64,000 nucleotides of DNA from NCBI RefSeq assembly GCF_001983175.1, contig NZ_MNPW01000019.1:1-64000 (forward strand), in the 5' to 3' direction. A model generated the notes under the pieces. The model was given only the letters and a program-made list of their open reading frames with translations, ran no database searches and was not told the DNA's origin. Shown piece after piece: positions 34,742 through 44,623 of this stretch. The stretch comes from Pseudomonas cedrina subsp. cedrina (lineage in GTDB: Bacteria > Pseudomonadota > Gammaproteobacteria > Pseudomonadales > Pseudomonadaceae). A program made the translations under genes and the position numbers. Positions within the stretch are counted from its first letter, which is position 1, and every line of letters begins with the position of its first letter.

Positions 34742-35083
34742 TTACAAAATCAGTACATAGGTCTTGCGCACGGTTTCCTGGATATCCCAGACGCCCGTGC
34801 TGTTGGCCGGCAACATCAGTGCGTCGCCGGCTTCTATATGAACGGTTTCCCCGGTGTCCGGGGTGAAAGTGCAGCGGCCCTGGATGAAGTGGCAAAACTC
34901 CTGGGAGGTGATCTGGCGACGCCATCGGCCCGGGGTGCATTCCCAGATGCCGGTTTCGACACCGTCGCTGCGCTCGACACTCAGGGTCGAGGCCACGGCG
35001 ATGGGTTCCCCCAGCGGCACCGCCACGGGCGATGAGTCCGGCAGATGGGCGTTCAAGGTGTCTTTGAATTGAGTGATGCTCAT
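34742..35083 (-). CDS. cupin-domain protein (DUF861-like)
   Basis: This 113-residue protein is a single small cupin: TSQEFCHFIQGRCTFTPD and IEAGDALMLPANSTGVWDI are the two conserved blocks. Such stand-alone cupins often lie next to polyamine oxidase genes. It may be an enzyme or a ligand sensor; the metal-binding His set is incomplete. It starts at 35083 with gggaaaa upstream and lies 26 bp after the oxidoreductase gene. Confidence 0.88.
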   Translation of the reverse strand: MSITQFKDTLNAHLPDSSPVAVPLGEPIAVASTLSVERSDGVETGIWECTPGRWRRQITSQEFCHFIQGRCTFTPDTGETVHIEAGDALMLPANSTGVWDIQETVRKTYVLIL

Positions 35084-35109
35084 GGCTTTTCCCGTGTGAA
35101 TGAAACAAT

Positions 35110-36516
35110 TCAGCGCATCAAGCTTTCCATGAACCCGGCCACGCCGGTCGCCAGCTTGCGGCGCCAAGGGGCGGTGTTGGGGCTGGCCAGCACCTGGTCT
35201 TCATGGACGAAACTGCGAATGATCGCGTTGTAACCCAGCCAGCGGCACGGCTCGGGCTCCCAGGGCCGGAGCGCATCCAGGCCGCGCTCGCGGAGCACCC
35301 AGGGTTGGTGGGTCAGCGCGGTGTCACGCCCCAGGATCAGATCGGCCAGGGTGCGACCGCCCAAGTGGGTGGCGCCTACGCCTTCCCCGCCATAACCACC
35401 TGACAGCGCGATACCCGTCTTGGGGTCGCACAGCATGTGCGGTCGGAAGTTGCGCGACATACCCAGGTTGCCGCCCCAGGAATGGGTGATTCTTACGTGC
35501 TTGAGCTGTGGGAAAAGCTCACCGAACAGGTAGCGACGCAGTCCCACTTCGCTGTCGGTCAAATCGAAGTCGTGGCGCAGTTTGCCGGCGAACTGATAAC
35601 CGCCGCGCGCGCCGAATATCAGGCGGTTATCCGCTGAACGCTGGCCGTAGGTCACTTGGCGGCTGCTTTCGCCAAATGCCTGACCATGGCTCAAGCCGAT
35701 TTCATCCCAGGTACTGGGCGGCAGCGGCTCAGTGGCGACGATCAGGCTTTGTACCGGCAGTTGGTAACGGCCCAGAGGCGCCAAGGTGGTCGCATAGCCT
35801 TCCACCGCCGGCACCACCCAGGCGGCGCGCACACTGGCCTTCGCCGTGCGCAGGCTGCCGGACTGCCACTGGGTGACCGGGCTGTTTTCGTAGACGACCA
35901 CGCCCATGGCCTCAACTACCCGCGCCAGGCCGCGCACCAGCTTGGCCGGGTTGATGGTTGCGACGTGGGGCGCGTAAATGCCGCCGTAGGGCTTGGCGAT
36001 GCGGACCTGTTCGGCCAGTTGCTGCGGGCTGAGCCAACGGTAGTCGGCCTCGGTCAGGCCCTGGGCATAGAGTGTGTCCAGGTAGCGGCGCAGGCTGCCT
36101 TCCTGCTCGGGGTAACGGGCCGCGCAGTACAGCGCGCCTCCCTTGCGGTAGTCACAATCGATGCCTTCACGCGCCAGCACCTGGGCCACTTCGTCGGGGA
36201 TGGCGTGCAACAGGTCGAACGAGGCACGTCGCTGTTCGGGATTCAGGCCGGCCAGCAAGCGGTCTTCACCCAGCAGGTTGCCCATCAGCCAGCCGCCGTT
36301 GCGACCCGAAGCGCCGAAACCGGCGGTTTGCGCTTCGATAATCGTGATTTTCAGCTCGGGGGCCTGGCGTTTCAGGTAATACGCGGTCCACAGCCCGGTG
36401 TAGCCGGCGCCGATAATGGCCACGTTGACGTCCAGGTCATGCTCCAGGGCCGGCCGCGCGCGCAGCGGGTCGTCCAACTGGTCCATCCATAAGCTGATGT
36501 TGCGCCATGCCGGCAT
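35110..36516 (-). CDS. FAD-dependent amine oxidoreductase (DAO family, PuuB/OrdL-like)
   Basis: This 468-residue protein has a Rossmann FAD site GAGYTG at residues 36-41, FGASGRNGGWL (a DAO mark), and GYGGEGVGATHLGGRTLADLI near the C terminus. The family oxidises amines or N-methyl amino acids such as gamma-glutamyl-putrescine, producing an aldehyde and hydrogen peroxide. A polyamine-type binding protein and a cupin follow it, which supports an amine substrate. The start at 36516 follows gggagaa. The exact substrate is inferred from context. Confidence 0.9.
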   Translation of the reverse strand: MPAWRNISLWMDQLDDPLRARPALEHDLDVNVAIIGAGYTGLWTAYYLKRQAPELKITIIEAQTAGFGASGRNGGWLMGNLLGEDRLLAGLNPEQRRASFDLLHAIPDEVAQVLAREGIDCDYRKGGALYCAARYPEQEGSLRRYLDTLYAQGLTEADYRWLSPQQLAEQVRIAKPYGGIYAPHVATINPAKLVRGLARVVEAMGVVVYENSPVTQWQSGSLRTAKASVRAAWVVPAVEGYATTLAPLGRYQLPVQSLIVATEPLPPSTWDEIGLSHGQAFGESSRQVTYGQRSADNRLIFGARGGYQFAGKLRHDFDLTDSEVGLRRYLFGELFPQLKHVRITHSWGGNLGMSRNFRPHMLCDPKTGIALSGGYGGEGVGATHLGGRTLADLILGRDTALTHQPWVLRERGLDALRPWEPEPCRWLGYNAIIRSFVHEDQVLASPNTAPWRRKLATGVAGFMESLMR

Positions 36517-36567
36517 GCCGGGTTCTCCCCTACCTGGTTTTGATAGGGTGGATCCTAGAGCGCGCGG

Positions 36568-37377
36568 TCAGGGACTGTCTTGCGCGCGTGCACGCAGGGA
36601 AATGTGTTTGACGTAGGCCTTGGGCGACTGGCCGGTGTGCTGGCGGAACGCGCTGTAGAACGCCGACAGCGAGTTGAAACCGGCCGCGAACGCCAGGTCG
36701 TCGATCTTTATCGGCGGCACGGCCTTGTCCAGCGCGGCCAGCAAATGCTGAAGCCTGGCCTGGTTGACGTAGCGATAGAAGCTTTGCCCCAGTACCTGGT
36801 TGAGCAGGTAGGAAATCTGATTGCGGCTGTAGCCGCACTCCCTGGAAACCCGCTGCAGGTCCAGCTCGGGGTCCAGGTAGGGTTGTTTGCCTTCGAAATA
36901 CTGCTGCAGGTCGTTGGCCATGTGCCCCAATTGCTGGGGCGACAGGCCCAGGCGGCTGAACGAAGGCCGCGCGGCCTCGGCCGGCCGCTCATGTACCAGG
37001 GACGCGTACTCGTTGACCCGCCAGATCAACCCGTCGCGCACGGTGATGGCTTCGCTGGTGCGAAACGACACCAGGCCTCGGCCGCCCCGCAAGGTAATGC
37101 GGTACTGGATAAACGCAGTGTTGCCGTCGGCACGGATGCGGTCAGTGTGTTCAATCGCCTCGTCCGCCTCTCGTGGCATGCTGGCCTGCAGGTATTGGCG
37201 CAACTGCGCGAAACCGACGACACGGTTCTGGAAGAAATCGTGGTACTGGATGTCCGGGTGGTAGTAGGACATCACGCCCTCCAGGTCCCGATGGCGCCAG
37301 CACAGGTGGTGGCGTAGCACCAGCTCGCGTGTGGCTTGGGATTGCTGGGCATCATCGTCTGCAGCGATGTCTGGCAT
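36568..37377 (-). CDS. AraC-family regulator with SnoaL-like N-terminal domain
   Basis: This 269-residue protein joins an N-terminal SnoaL/NTF2-like domain (about 15-130: HHLCWRHRDLEGVMSYYHPD, ITVRDGLIWRVNEYASLV) to a C-terminal AraC double helix-turn-helix (about 168-262: VSRECGYSRNQISYLLNQVL, IDDLAFAAGFNSLSAFYSAF). The NTF2-like part probably binds a small effector. It lies 51 bp upstream of the oxidoreductase on the same strand and is the probable activator of the polyamine gene run. Confidence 0.92.
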   Translation of the reverse strand: MPDIAADDDAQQSQATRELVLRHHLCWRHRDLEGVMSYYHPDIQYHDFFQNRVVGFAQLRQYLQASMPREADEAIEHTDRIRADGNTAFIQYRITLRGGRGLVSFRTSEAITVRDGLIWRVNEYASLVHERPAEAARPSFSRLGLSPQQLGHMANDLQQYFEGKQPYLDPELDLQRVSRECGYSRNQISYLLNQVLGQSFYRYVNQARLQHLLAALDKAVPPIKIDDLAFAAGFNSLSAFYSAFRQHTGQSPKAYVKHISLRARAQDSP

Positions 37378-37627
37378 GGCAGGCTCTGTGGCGAAACAAA
37401 CGGAGGAGATTGCCGAATTTTGCCGGCGCGTACAATCGCCGAATGGCGGTGCTGACTAATGGCCTTTCGCCTTGTTACGGGCGAGACATGATCCATGTCA
37501 AGACAACTGCCGAACGGGGCCAAAAAAGTCACCTGCCAATTGCGAACGAATGCTATTTTTTAAGCTCTACGACGCCACGACCATTGACGGTCCTGGCCCC
37601 CCTTCCGCGAGCTAAAGGAAGCGCTCA

Positions 37628-37900
37628 ATGAACAAGGTGGGCAACATGAACAAAGTGACGTTCCCCAACGCATGCCAGCTGATGCGCTGGCACTTTCATC
37701 CGATAGGCTTCGAAGGCAGTATGGACGCGCCGGGCAGCATGATCGTGCGCCTGTTCGACCGCGCCAGCGGCGAGACCCTGATCGCCATTGCCGGCATTCC
37801 CTGTGCCACGGTGATGAATGCGGCCGATGTGGAGCGCATTATCGAGGCGGTGGAGGATGAGCTGGCGTCGTTTGTGCCGCCGCAGTCCTTGCGGGCCTGA
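37628..37900 (+). CDS. DUF1652 protein
   Basis: This 90-residue protein has the full DUF1652 pattern (FPNACQLMRWHFHPIGFEGS, then ETLIAIAGIPCATVMNAADV), a family found almost only in Pseudomonas. The ATG at 37628 follows an excellent aaaggaag ribosome site; a second ATG seven codons later is possible. It stands alone, convergent with the helicase gene. The 250-bp gap upstream (37378-37627) holds its promoter and no other gene. Function is unknown. Confidence 0.92.
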   Translation: MNKVGNMNKVTFPNACQLMRWHFHPIGFEGSMDAPGSMIVRLFDRASGETLIAIAGIPCATVMNAADVERIIEAVEDELASFVPPQSLRA

Positions 37901-37941
37901 GCACAATCTCCCGGACATAGGAGATCCAATGTGGGAGCTCA

Positions 37942-40401
37942 TTAACCGCGTTGATCATCGAAAAATGCCTTTTTACCGTCCACTCGCTCCGACGCCCTGG
38001 GCACATTCACGGCCTGGCCTTCAGGCTTTTCCACATACCAGTAGCAATGGCTCACCGCCCGGGTAATGCCCACATACGCCAGGCGCAACACCTCATCCTT
38101 CTGCGCGTTGTCATAGGGCTCGCTGTCACCGTCCTTGCCCAGGCCCGCCATGCGGTACACCTGGTTTTTATAGGGTGAGCGGGTGACATGCTGGCAATCC
38201 CCAAGCAGGAATACCGCGTCTGCTTGCAGCCCCTTGGCACTGTGGTAAGTCAATTGTTTGAGTCTGCGCGCCTCGCGCGGCAAGCTAGAATCCGCATTAA
38301 CTACAGCCTGAATATGCTCTTGAATCAATAGTTTATCGCTGCTTTTTCGATAAAGCATCAAGACTGAATCACCCTTTTGATAGTGCTCCAGCAATTGCTG
38401 CCCCATTGCCGCGTCGGACCTTTCCAGCACCTTGACCGGCACCAACGCCTTGGGCGCCCCGCTGGCCTTGGCCTTTTTGCCAGGGATCGTCGGCGCGGCG
38501 CGCACAATGTGCTCGGCCGCGTCGATGATGTGCTGATGGCTGCGGTAGTTCTCACCCAGCATCACGCGGGTGGTGGCTGGAGACGGAAACTCTTGGTTGA
38601 ACGCCATGAAGTATTTGGGCGAGCTGCCACGCCAGCCGTAAATCGACTGCCAGTCATCCCCCACGCACAGCAGCGATGACTGCTGTGCGCCACGCCCAAC
38701 GTGCATTGCCGGGCCACGGCTGCGGATCTCCCGCAGGCTGGCGCGAATCCACGAGACGATTTGCGGCGAAACGTCCTGGAATTCGTCGATCATCAGGTGC
38801 GACAACGGCCGCAACAGCGGGTCGCTGAGCAGCTTGAGGTTTTCCGGGGTATTTTCGCCGAACAGCGAAAACATGCGGTTATACGTCATGATCGGTGGCG
38901 ACTGGTCGAGCAGATGATCTTCCAGGGCCTTCCAGTAAATGCCCAGGGCTTCAAAAAAGAAACGGTCCGGATCATCCTTGGCGAAGCTCATCTGCCCCAC
39001 GGCGTTCGGCACGTCGAGCCCAAGGTTCTCGATAAACCCGGCTGCCATCACGAAACTGTCCAGCAACGGCGCCGAGGACAACTCGCCCTTGACCCTGTAA
39101 TCAAAGCCCGGCCCGGCGCTGGCGTCACCGGCCAAGCTGCTTAACAAGCGTTTTGATGATTCATAACTATCTAGCCATATCAGTGGCTTACGGCAGAAAG
39201 CTTGAAACAGGGTGCGTTTTACGGCCCATTCCGCACGCACCGACAGTTTCGAGTTCGGCCGGCTGATGCCGGCGTTTTCCCGCGAGTCGAAGCCCAGTAC
39301 CACCCAGGCGTCCAGCTCGGGAATATAGCCATGGCAATGAAACTGCGCGCCGTTGATCTCGACGGTCTGGCGATTGGGCTCAATGCCATTGATCGGCCAG
39401 GCGCCCGCGCGAAACCACAGGTCTTCGATCACGTCGCAGAGTTCTTCATCACGCTTGGCGGCCAGTTCGGTCACGGCCACGCGTTTTTGTACGTCGGGAT
39501 GATCCCGTTCCAGCGCCTTGAGCTGCAGCCCGTGGCGCGCCAGCGGCGCGATCAGCTCCCGGAACCGCGCATGTTGCCCGTAAAGCCGGTGGTAACAGGT
39601 GTTCATCTGTTGGCGCTGGGCTTCGTTGATGCGCAGGTCAAAGGGATTGCTGTCGGCGTCTTCAAAGTCCGAGCTGAGGTTTTCGAACGCTTGCAGACGC
39701 TCAAAACCCGGCAGGCTGCGTACCATCGGCAGGATGCGCGAGTGGAAGGTGCGCACCACGGCCTGGGCTTCTTTCAACCCGAGGGGTCTACCCCAAAGGT
39801 CAAGAATCTCCATGAGCTTGTTGATGAAGTCTTTACGGGATTCGCGGGTAAAGGTCACCACCGTCATGGAACTGAGTTCGAAGCCCAGGTAATGGGTGAG
39901 CAACACAATCCGCAATACCAGCGACGTGGATTTGCCCGCCCCGGCGCCAGCGATGACCGAGGTCGACGGCGTGTCGCTGAAAATCATCTTCCATTGCGCC
40001 GTGCTCGGCTGAGCGTGGGCGGGCAGCAAGCGCGCGACATCCGCCTTGATACGCTTCTTCAATTCGGCGGTAAGCGGCAGGCGCCAATCATCGAACAGAT
40101 TGTCGTCGATACCCGGCGCACGGTGCTCATCCGGGCGCAAATCGCGGATCAGCAGAACCTGCCGGCCTTCCTCGATGCCCTCGGCCTTACCCTCGCGATA
40201 GCCGTACTCGACGCCCGCTTCATGCCCGCTGCGAAAGCCATCGGCTTGCCCATGCAGCCAGGAAAACCGGTGCTGGGCGCGCAAACGCGTGAGGCCATGG
40301 CCAAACAGGCGCGCGGCCAGGCGTTTGAGCCAAGGCATTTCAGCCAGCGGGCGCAGCTCAACGGGAAGATCAGTGGGTAAATCAGGCGGTTGTAGCGACA
40401 C
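37942..40401 (-). CDS. UvrD/HelD-like superfamily 1 DNA helicase
   Basis: This 819-residue protein has SF1A helicase motifs: Walker A VIAGAGAGKST, DEFQDVSPQ, VGDDWQSIYGWRGS, YHSAKGLQADAVFLLGD and YVGITRAVSHCYW. The N-terminal 130 residues are not helicase and are specific. It would unwind DNA 3' to 5' or displace proteins, like helicase IV (HelD). I place the start at the GTG at 40401, preceded by gcaggag; a TTG further upstream has no ribosome site. It is a single gene, divergent from pirin. Confidence 0.92.
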   Translation of the reverse strand: MSLQPPDLPTDLPVELRPLAEMPWLKRLAARLFGHGLTRLRAQHRFSWLHGQADGFRSGHEAGVEYGYREGKAEGIEEGRQVLLIRDLRPDEHRAPGIDDNLFDDWRLPLTAELKKRIKADVARLLPAHAQPSTAQWKMIFSDTPSTSVIAGAGAGKSTSLVLRIVLLTHYLGFELSSMTVVTFTRESRKDFINKLMEILDLWGRPLGLKEAQAVVRTFHSRILPMVRSLPGFERLQAFENLSSDFEDADSNPFDLRINEAQRQQMNTCYHRLYGQHARFRELIAPLARHGLQLKALERDHPDVQKRVAVTELAAKRDEELCDVIEDLWFRAGAWPINGIEPNRQTVEINGAQFHCHGYIPELDAWVVLGFDSRENAGISRPNSKLSVRAEWAVKRTLFQAFCRKPLIWLDSYESSKRLLSSLAGDASAGPGFDYRVKGELSSAPLLDSFVMAAGFIENLGLDVPNAVGQMSFAKDDPDRFFFEALGIYWKALEDHLLDQSPPIMTYNRMFSLFGENTPENLKLLSDPLLRPLSHLMIDEFQDVSPQIVSWIRASLREIRSRGPAMHVGRGAQQSSLLCVGDDWQSIYGWRGSSPKYFMAFNQEFPSPATTRVMLGENYRSHQHIIDAAEHIVRAAPTIPGKKAKASGAPKALVPVKVLERSDAAMGQQLLEHYQKGDSVLMLYRKSSDKLLIQEHIQAVVNADSSLPREARRLKQLTYHSAKGLQADAVFLLGDCQHVTRSPYKNQVYRMAGLGKDGDSEPYDNAQKDEVLRLAYVGITRAVSHCYWYVEKPEGQAVNVPRASERVDGKKAFFDDQRG

Positions 40402-40620
40402 GCGGACTCCTGCGATGAGTGTGAGGCTGACACAGGCGCCATGGTCGCCGGAATCGACGCTCAATTCCAGCCAATTGCTTTGCGTTCATGCAGTTAGGCG
40501 ATGAACTGAAAGTCAAAACGCCAGCAACCAATCTAATAGACTGATAGGAATCAGGCAGTTTTTACGCTTTTTATCGATCATCAGCTGCAGGATCATAACT
40601 GCCATCCACAGGAGACAATC

Positions 40621-41316
40621 ATGCTTGAACTTCGACCTTTCAATTCCCTGGGCGGCGCCCATCATGGCTGGCTTGACGCCCATCACCACTTCTCGTTTGC
40701 CGAGTACCACGACCCCAAGCGCATGCACTGGGGCAACCTGCGGGTCTGGAACGACGACATCATCGCGCCAGGCACCGGCTTCCCGCAGCACTCGCATCGC
40801 GACATGGAGATCATCACCTACGTGCGTGAAGGTGCGATCAGCCATGCCGACAACCTCGGCAACAAGGGCCGCACCGAGGCAGGCGATGTACAGGTGATGA
40901 GCGCGGGCACCGGGATCGCCCACAGCGAGTACAACCTGGAAGACACGCCGACCAAGATTTTCCAGATCTGGATTATTCCCAACGAAGCCGGTCTGCCGCC
41001 GTCGTGGGGCGCCAAGCCGTTTCCCAAAGGCGGTCTGGAAGGCTTTGTGACACTCGCCAGTGGCAAGGCGGGAGACAGCGAGAGCCTGCGCATCCGTGCT
41101 GATGCACGCTTGGTGGCGGCGAACCTGAAGGCTGGGGAAAGTGCCGAATATCGACTTGAGAGCGGGCGTCGCGCCTACCTTGTGCCTGCGACGGGAGTGA
41201 TTGAAGTCAATGGCTTGCGTGCACAAGCTCGAGACGGTGTCGCGGTTGAAGATGAGCAGGTGTTGCGGGTGACCGCGATTGAAGACAGCGAGATCGTGCT
41301 GGTGGATCTGGCCTGA
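40621..41316 (+). CDS. pirin-family protein
   Basis: This 231-residue bicupin is a pirin: the N-terminal metal-binding block HWGNLRVWNDDIIAPGTGFP followed by HSHRDMEIITYV is intact. Pirins bind iron; some are quercetin dioxygenases or redox-dependent regulators. The start follows caggaga at a good distance. It is a single gene followed by a REPIN and then the convergent phosphoglucomutase gene. The specific role cannot be told from the sequence. Confidence 0.94.
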   Translation: MLELRPFNSLGGAHHGWLDAHHHFSFAEYHDPKRMHWGNLRVWNDDIIAPGTGFPQHSHRDMEIITYVREGAISHADNLGNKGRTEAGDVQVMSAGTGIAHSEYNLEDTPTKIFQIWIIPNEAGLPPSWGAKPFPKGGLEGFVTLASGKAGDSESLRIRADARLVAANLKAGESAEYRLESGRRAYLVPATGVIEVNGLRAQARDGVAVEDEQVLRVTAIEDSEIVLVDLA

Positions 41317-41319
41317 AAC

Positions 41320-41453
41320 TGTAGTGAGCGGGCTCGCCCCGCGCTGGGGGGCGAAGCCGCCCTAAAACCAGGCACCGCGTTCTGTCTGACAGACCGCGGT
41401 ATTTTATTGGGGCGGCTTCGCCCCCCAGCGCGGGGCGAGCCCGCTCACTACAC
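41320..41453. repeat. REPIN between convergent genes
   Basis: This complete REPIN of the tgtagtgagcgggct family fills the gap between pirin and phosphoglucomutase. Both halves are almost perfect inverses of each other. It starts four bases after the pirin stop. It probably also serves as a bidirectional terminator. Confidence 0.92.
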
Positions 41454-41467
41454 AGTACATTTCAGCG

Positions 41468-43111
41468 TTATTGGGTGATAGCGCCGTCCACCAGCACCTG
41501 CGCCTCTTCCACCAACTGCTTGAGGTGATCTTCACCGATAAAGCTCTCGGCGTAGATCTTGTAGATGTCCTCGGTACCCGATGGCCGCGCGGCGAACCAG
41601 CCGTTTTCGGTCATCACCTTCAGCCCGCCGATCGCCTGGTTGTTGCCCGGCGCGTGGCTGAGAATCTGCTGGATGCTTTCGCCGGCCAACTCGGTGGAGG
41701 TCACCTGGTCGGGCGACAACTTGCCCAGCAAGGCTTTCTGCGCCGGAGTGGCCTTGGCATCCACGCGAATCGCGAACGGCTCGCCCAGGGCGTCGGTCAG
41801 GCCGCGGTAGATCTGGCTGGGGTCCTGGCCTTTGCGCGAGGTCATCTCCGCCGCCAGCAGCGCGGGGATCAAACCGTCCTTATCGGTGCTCCAGACCGTA
41901 CCGTCCTTGCGCAGGAACGATGCGCCGGCGCTTTCTTCGCCGCCGAACCCCAAGGAACCTTCGAACAGGCCGTCGGCGAACCATTTGAAGCCCACCGGTA
42001 CTTCGTACAGGCGACGGCCGATGCGCGCGGCCACGCGGTCGATCAGGCCGCTGCTGACCACGGTCTTGCCCACGGCCGCGTCGGCGCGCCAATCGGGACG
42101 GTTCTGGAACAGGTAGTCGATGGACACCGCCAGGTAATTGTTGGGTGCCAACAGGCCACCGGACGGGGTGACGATGCCGTGGCGGTCGTGGTCCGGGTCG
42201 CAGGCGAAGGCCACGTCAAAGCCTTCCTTGAGGCCGATAAGGCCTTGCATGGCGTAGCTGGAGGACGGGTCCATGCGGATCTGGCCGTCCCAGTCGACGC
42301 TCATGAAGCGGAACGTGGCGTCGACTTCAGTATTTACCACCTCCAGATTCAACCGGTAGTGCTCGGCAATCGCCGACCAGTAGCGCACGCCGGCGCCACC
42401 CAATGGGTCCACGCCCAGGCGCAGGTCTGCGCTGCGGATGGCGTCCATATCGATCACATTGACCAGGTCAGCCACGTAGCTGTTGAGGTAATCATGGCGA
42501 TGGGTGGTATCGGCCTTGAGTGCCTGGGCATGGGGCATGCGCTTGACCCCGGCCAGTTGATTGGCCAGCAGTTCATTGGCCTTGGCTTCGATCCACTTGG
42601 TCACGTGGGTATCGGCCGGGCCGCCGTTGGGCGGGTTGTATTTGTAGCCGCCACTCTGCGGTGGGTTGTGCGACGGCGTGATCACGATGCCGTCGGCCAA
42701 GCCACGGGTGCGACCACGGTTGTAGCAGATGATCGCGTGGGAAATCGCCGGGGTCGGCGTGTATTCATCGCCTTCGGCCAGCATCACGTGCACACCGTTG
42801 GCGGCGAGTACTTCCAGGGCGCTGGCACCGGCAGGCGTGGACAGCGCGTGGGTGTCCAAACCGACAAACAAAGGGCCGTCAATGCCCTGGGCTTCGCGGT
42901 ACAGGCAGATGGCCTGGCTGATGGCCAGTACGTGCCACTCGTTGAAACTCAAATCGAACGAGCTGCCACGGTGCCCCGAGGTACCGAAAGCGACGCGTTG
43001 AGTGGAGATGGCTGCATCAGGCCGGCCAGTGTAATAGGCCGTGACCAGTCGCGGGAGATCCACCAGCAACTGGGCTGGCGCCGGCTTGCCCGCAAAAGGA
43101 CTGATTGTCAT
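41468..43111 (-). CDS. pgm: phosphoglucomutase (alpha-D-glucose-specific)
   Basis: This 547-residue protein matches the bacterial phosphoglucomutase that interconverts glucose 1-phosphate and glucose 6-phosphate. The phosphoserine loop TPSHNP (Ser147) is intact; AFGTSGHRGSS is at 41-51, and the metal loop CDPDHDRHG follows near residue 300. The start at 43111 is set by the family N terminus. The C-terminal phosphate loop RPSGTEDIYKIYAESF is complete. It feeds glycogen, trehalose and polysaccharide synthesis. It is a single gene. Confidence 0.96.
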   Translation of the reverse strand: MTISPFAGKPAPAQLLVDLPRLVTAYYTGRPDAAISTQRVAFGTSGHRGSSFDLSFNEWHVLAISQAICLYREAQGIDGPLFVGLDTHALSTPAGASALEVLAANGVHVMLAEGDEYTPTPAISHAIICYNRGRTRGLADGIVITPSHNPPQSGGYKYNPPNGGPADTHVTKWIEAKANELLANQLAGVKRMPHAQALKADTTHRHDYLNSYVADLVNVIDMDAIRSADLRLGVDPLGGAGVRYWSAIAEHYRLNLEVVNTEVDATFRFMSVDWDGQIRMDPSSSYAMQGLIGLKEGFDVAFACDPDHDRHGIVTPSGGLLAPNNYLAVSIDYLFQNRPDWRADAAVGKTVVSSGLIDRVAARIGRRLYEVPVGFKWFADGLFEGSLGFGGEESAGASFLRKDGTVWSTDKDGLIPALLAAEMTSRKGQDPSQIYRGLTDALGEPFAIRVDAKATPAQKALLGKLSPDQVTSTELAGESIQQILSHAPGNNQAIGGLKVMTENGWFAARPSGTEDIYKIYAESFIGEDHLKQLVEEAQVLVDGAITQ

Positions 43112-43216
43112 GCATGGACCTCGCAAAGAAGAATTCAGAAATGAAGGCAGTTTACTGAGAGTTCGACTGCTGCGCGACGTTATCGATCCTACAAAGTTAA
43201 GAGAAACTTCGGGCAA

Positions 43217-44623
43217 TCATTCCGTCTGTGCCTGACGTAGCGCCTGGCTTATCGCCGCCAGGGCAATATCCAGGTTGGGCTGCCCGTGGAAGGTGTGGCT
43301 CAGGCGTAAATGCTGCTGATGCAGGCCGCTGACGCTGAACAGCTCACCCGGTGCAATCACCACCTGCTGGGCGAGCAAACGCTGGAACACCTGGCGCATA
43401 TCCACCGGCCTTGTGGAGCCCAGCCAGAACGTCGCCCCGGCAGCCGGCGCACGGTAGGCCACTTGGTCGCCCAGGTGCTGATCGAGGCGTTGCTGCATCT
43501 CCTCCGCCTGCTGGCATAGCTGCAGGCGCAGCGCGCGCAGGTGCTGGTCGATGCGCCCGCTTTGATAGAGGCGGGCAATCGCGCGCTGGCGGATCGACGA
43601 CAGACGGAAGGAGCGCAGCAAAAACTGGCGCTGCAACTCGCTGCTCATGCGCCGAGACAGCAGATAACCATAAGGCGCTTCCGACCCCAGCACTTTCTCG
43701 AATGAAGAAAACACCATCAATCGCTCAGGGTTCACCAGCTCATGCAGCGCCGCCTGCGGTTCCTTGAAGCCCAATTCGCCAAAGGTGTCGTTTTCCAGCA
43801 GCCAGCAACCGTACTGATCGAGCATCTGCGCGACGGCAAGGCGGTCCTGGGTCGGCATGGCTGCCCCTGCCGGCAGGCTGACTTTGGAGGACAGCAACAC
43901 CAGATGCACCGATTCATTGCACAGCAATTGATCCAGCATCACCAGGTCCAGGCGGCCCTGGGGCGTCAAGGGCAGCTCGATGATACGCACCCCGGCATCC
44001 TGGAACAGGCGCAGCACCAGCCAGTCGCACGGTGATTCAACAATCACCGTGGTGCCCTTCAGGTTCAGGACTTCAATGAGAATGTCCAGCACGCCCCGCA
44101 AGTCGGCACCGATGTAGACGTCGTCGGCATGCCAGCAGCGCGTGGCCGACGAGGTATAACGCGCCGCCAGCGCCGCGCGCAGCTCCCACACACCGCAAGG
44201 CTGGGCCCAGGGTTGCAGTCGCTGCGGGTATTGGCGCACCAGCTCGCGTTCCAGGCGCAGCAAATTGCTGTCCAGCGATGCCAGCAGCGAAGGGTCGTCC
44301 CCGCTGAGCACCACCATGCCAGGGCGCCGCGCCGCTGCGTAGAGCCGGTCAAGCAGATCCCCCCCTGCCCCCGCCAGCGGGTTTGCCGACAGAGGCCAGG
44401 CGTAATAACCCGACTTGGCCACTGAATAGACCCTGCCTTCCTTCTCAAGCAACGAGTAGGCGTACTGGACCGTCGAGATCGATACGTTCAGGCGCCCCGC
44501 CAACTGCCGAAGGGATGGCAGCTTTACCCGCGCATCGGTACTGACGTCATTGATCAGGTTGATCATGTAGCGGTAAACCGCCTGATACGCAAAATCCACC
44601 CGCCGTTCGCCGCGCAGCGTCAT
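43217..44623 (-). CDS. MocR-type regulator (GntR helix-turn-helix plus aminotransferase-like domain)
   Basis: This 468-residue protein has a GntR-type helix-turn-helix (about 10-70: LPSLRQLAGRLNVSISTVQY) and a fold type I aminotransferase-like domain. The PLP lysine is probably Lys310 in FSSFEKVLG, matching the family SFSK position. Some other PLP-contact motifs are weak (SSKVSLPAGAAMP in place of the Asn-Pro-Thr-Gly loop), so enzyme activity is doubtful and a sensing role more likely. It overlaps the stop of the upstream unknown gene by 4 bp (ATGA). Confidence 0.9.
   Translation of the reverse strand: MTLRGERRVDFAYQAVYRYMINLINDVSTDARVKLPSLRQLAGRLNVSISTVQYAYSLLEKEGRVYSVAKSGYYAWPLSANPLAGAGGDLLDRLYAAARRPGMVVLSGDDPSLLASLDSNLLRLERELVRQYPQRLQPWAQPCGVWELRAALAARYTSSATRCWHADDVYIGADLRGVLDILIEVLNLKGTTVIVESPCDWLVLRLFQDAGVRIIELPLTPQGRLDLVMLDQLLCNESVHLVLLSSKVSLPAGAAMPTQDRLAVAQMLDQYGCWLLENDTFGELGFKEPQAALHELVNPERLMVFSSFEKVLGSEAPYGYLLSRRMSSELQRQFLLRSFRLSSIRQRAIARLYQSGRIDQHLRALRLQLCQQAEEMQQRLDQHLGDQVAYRAPAAGATFWLGSTRPVDMRQVFQRLLAQQVVIAPGELFSVSGLHQQHLRLSHTFHGQPNLDIALAAISQALRQAQTE

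Noticed and set aside
41471..43144. 557-aa plus-strand frame opposite phosphoglucomutase
   Set aside because: It is the codon-biased mirror of pgm; the pgm motifs are complete.
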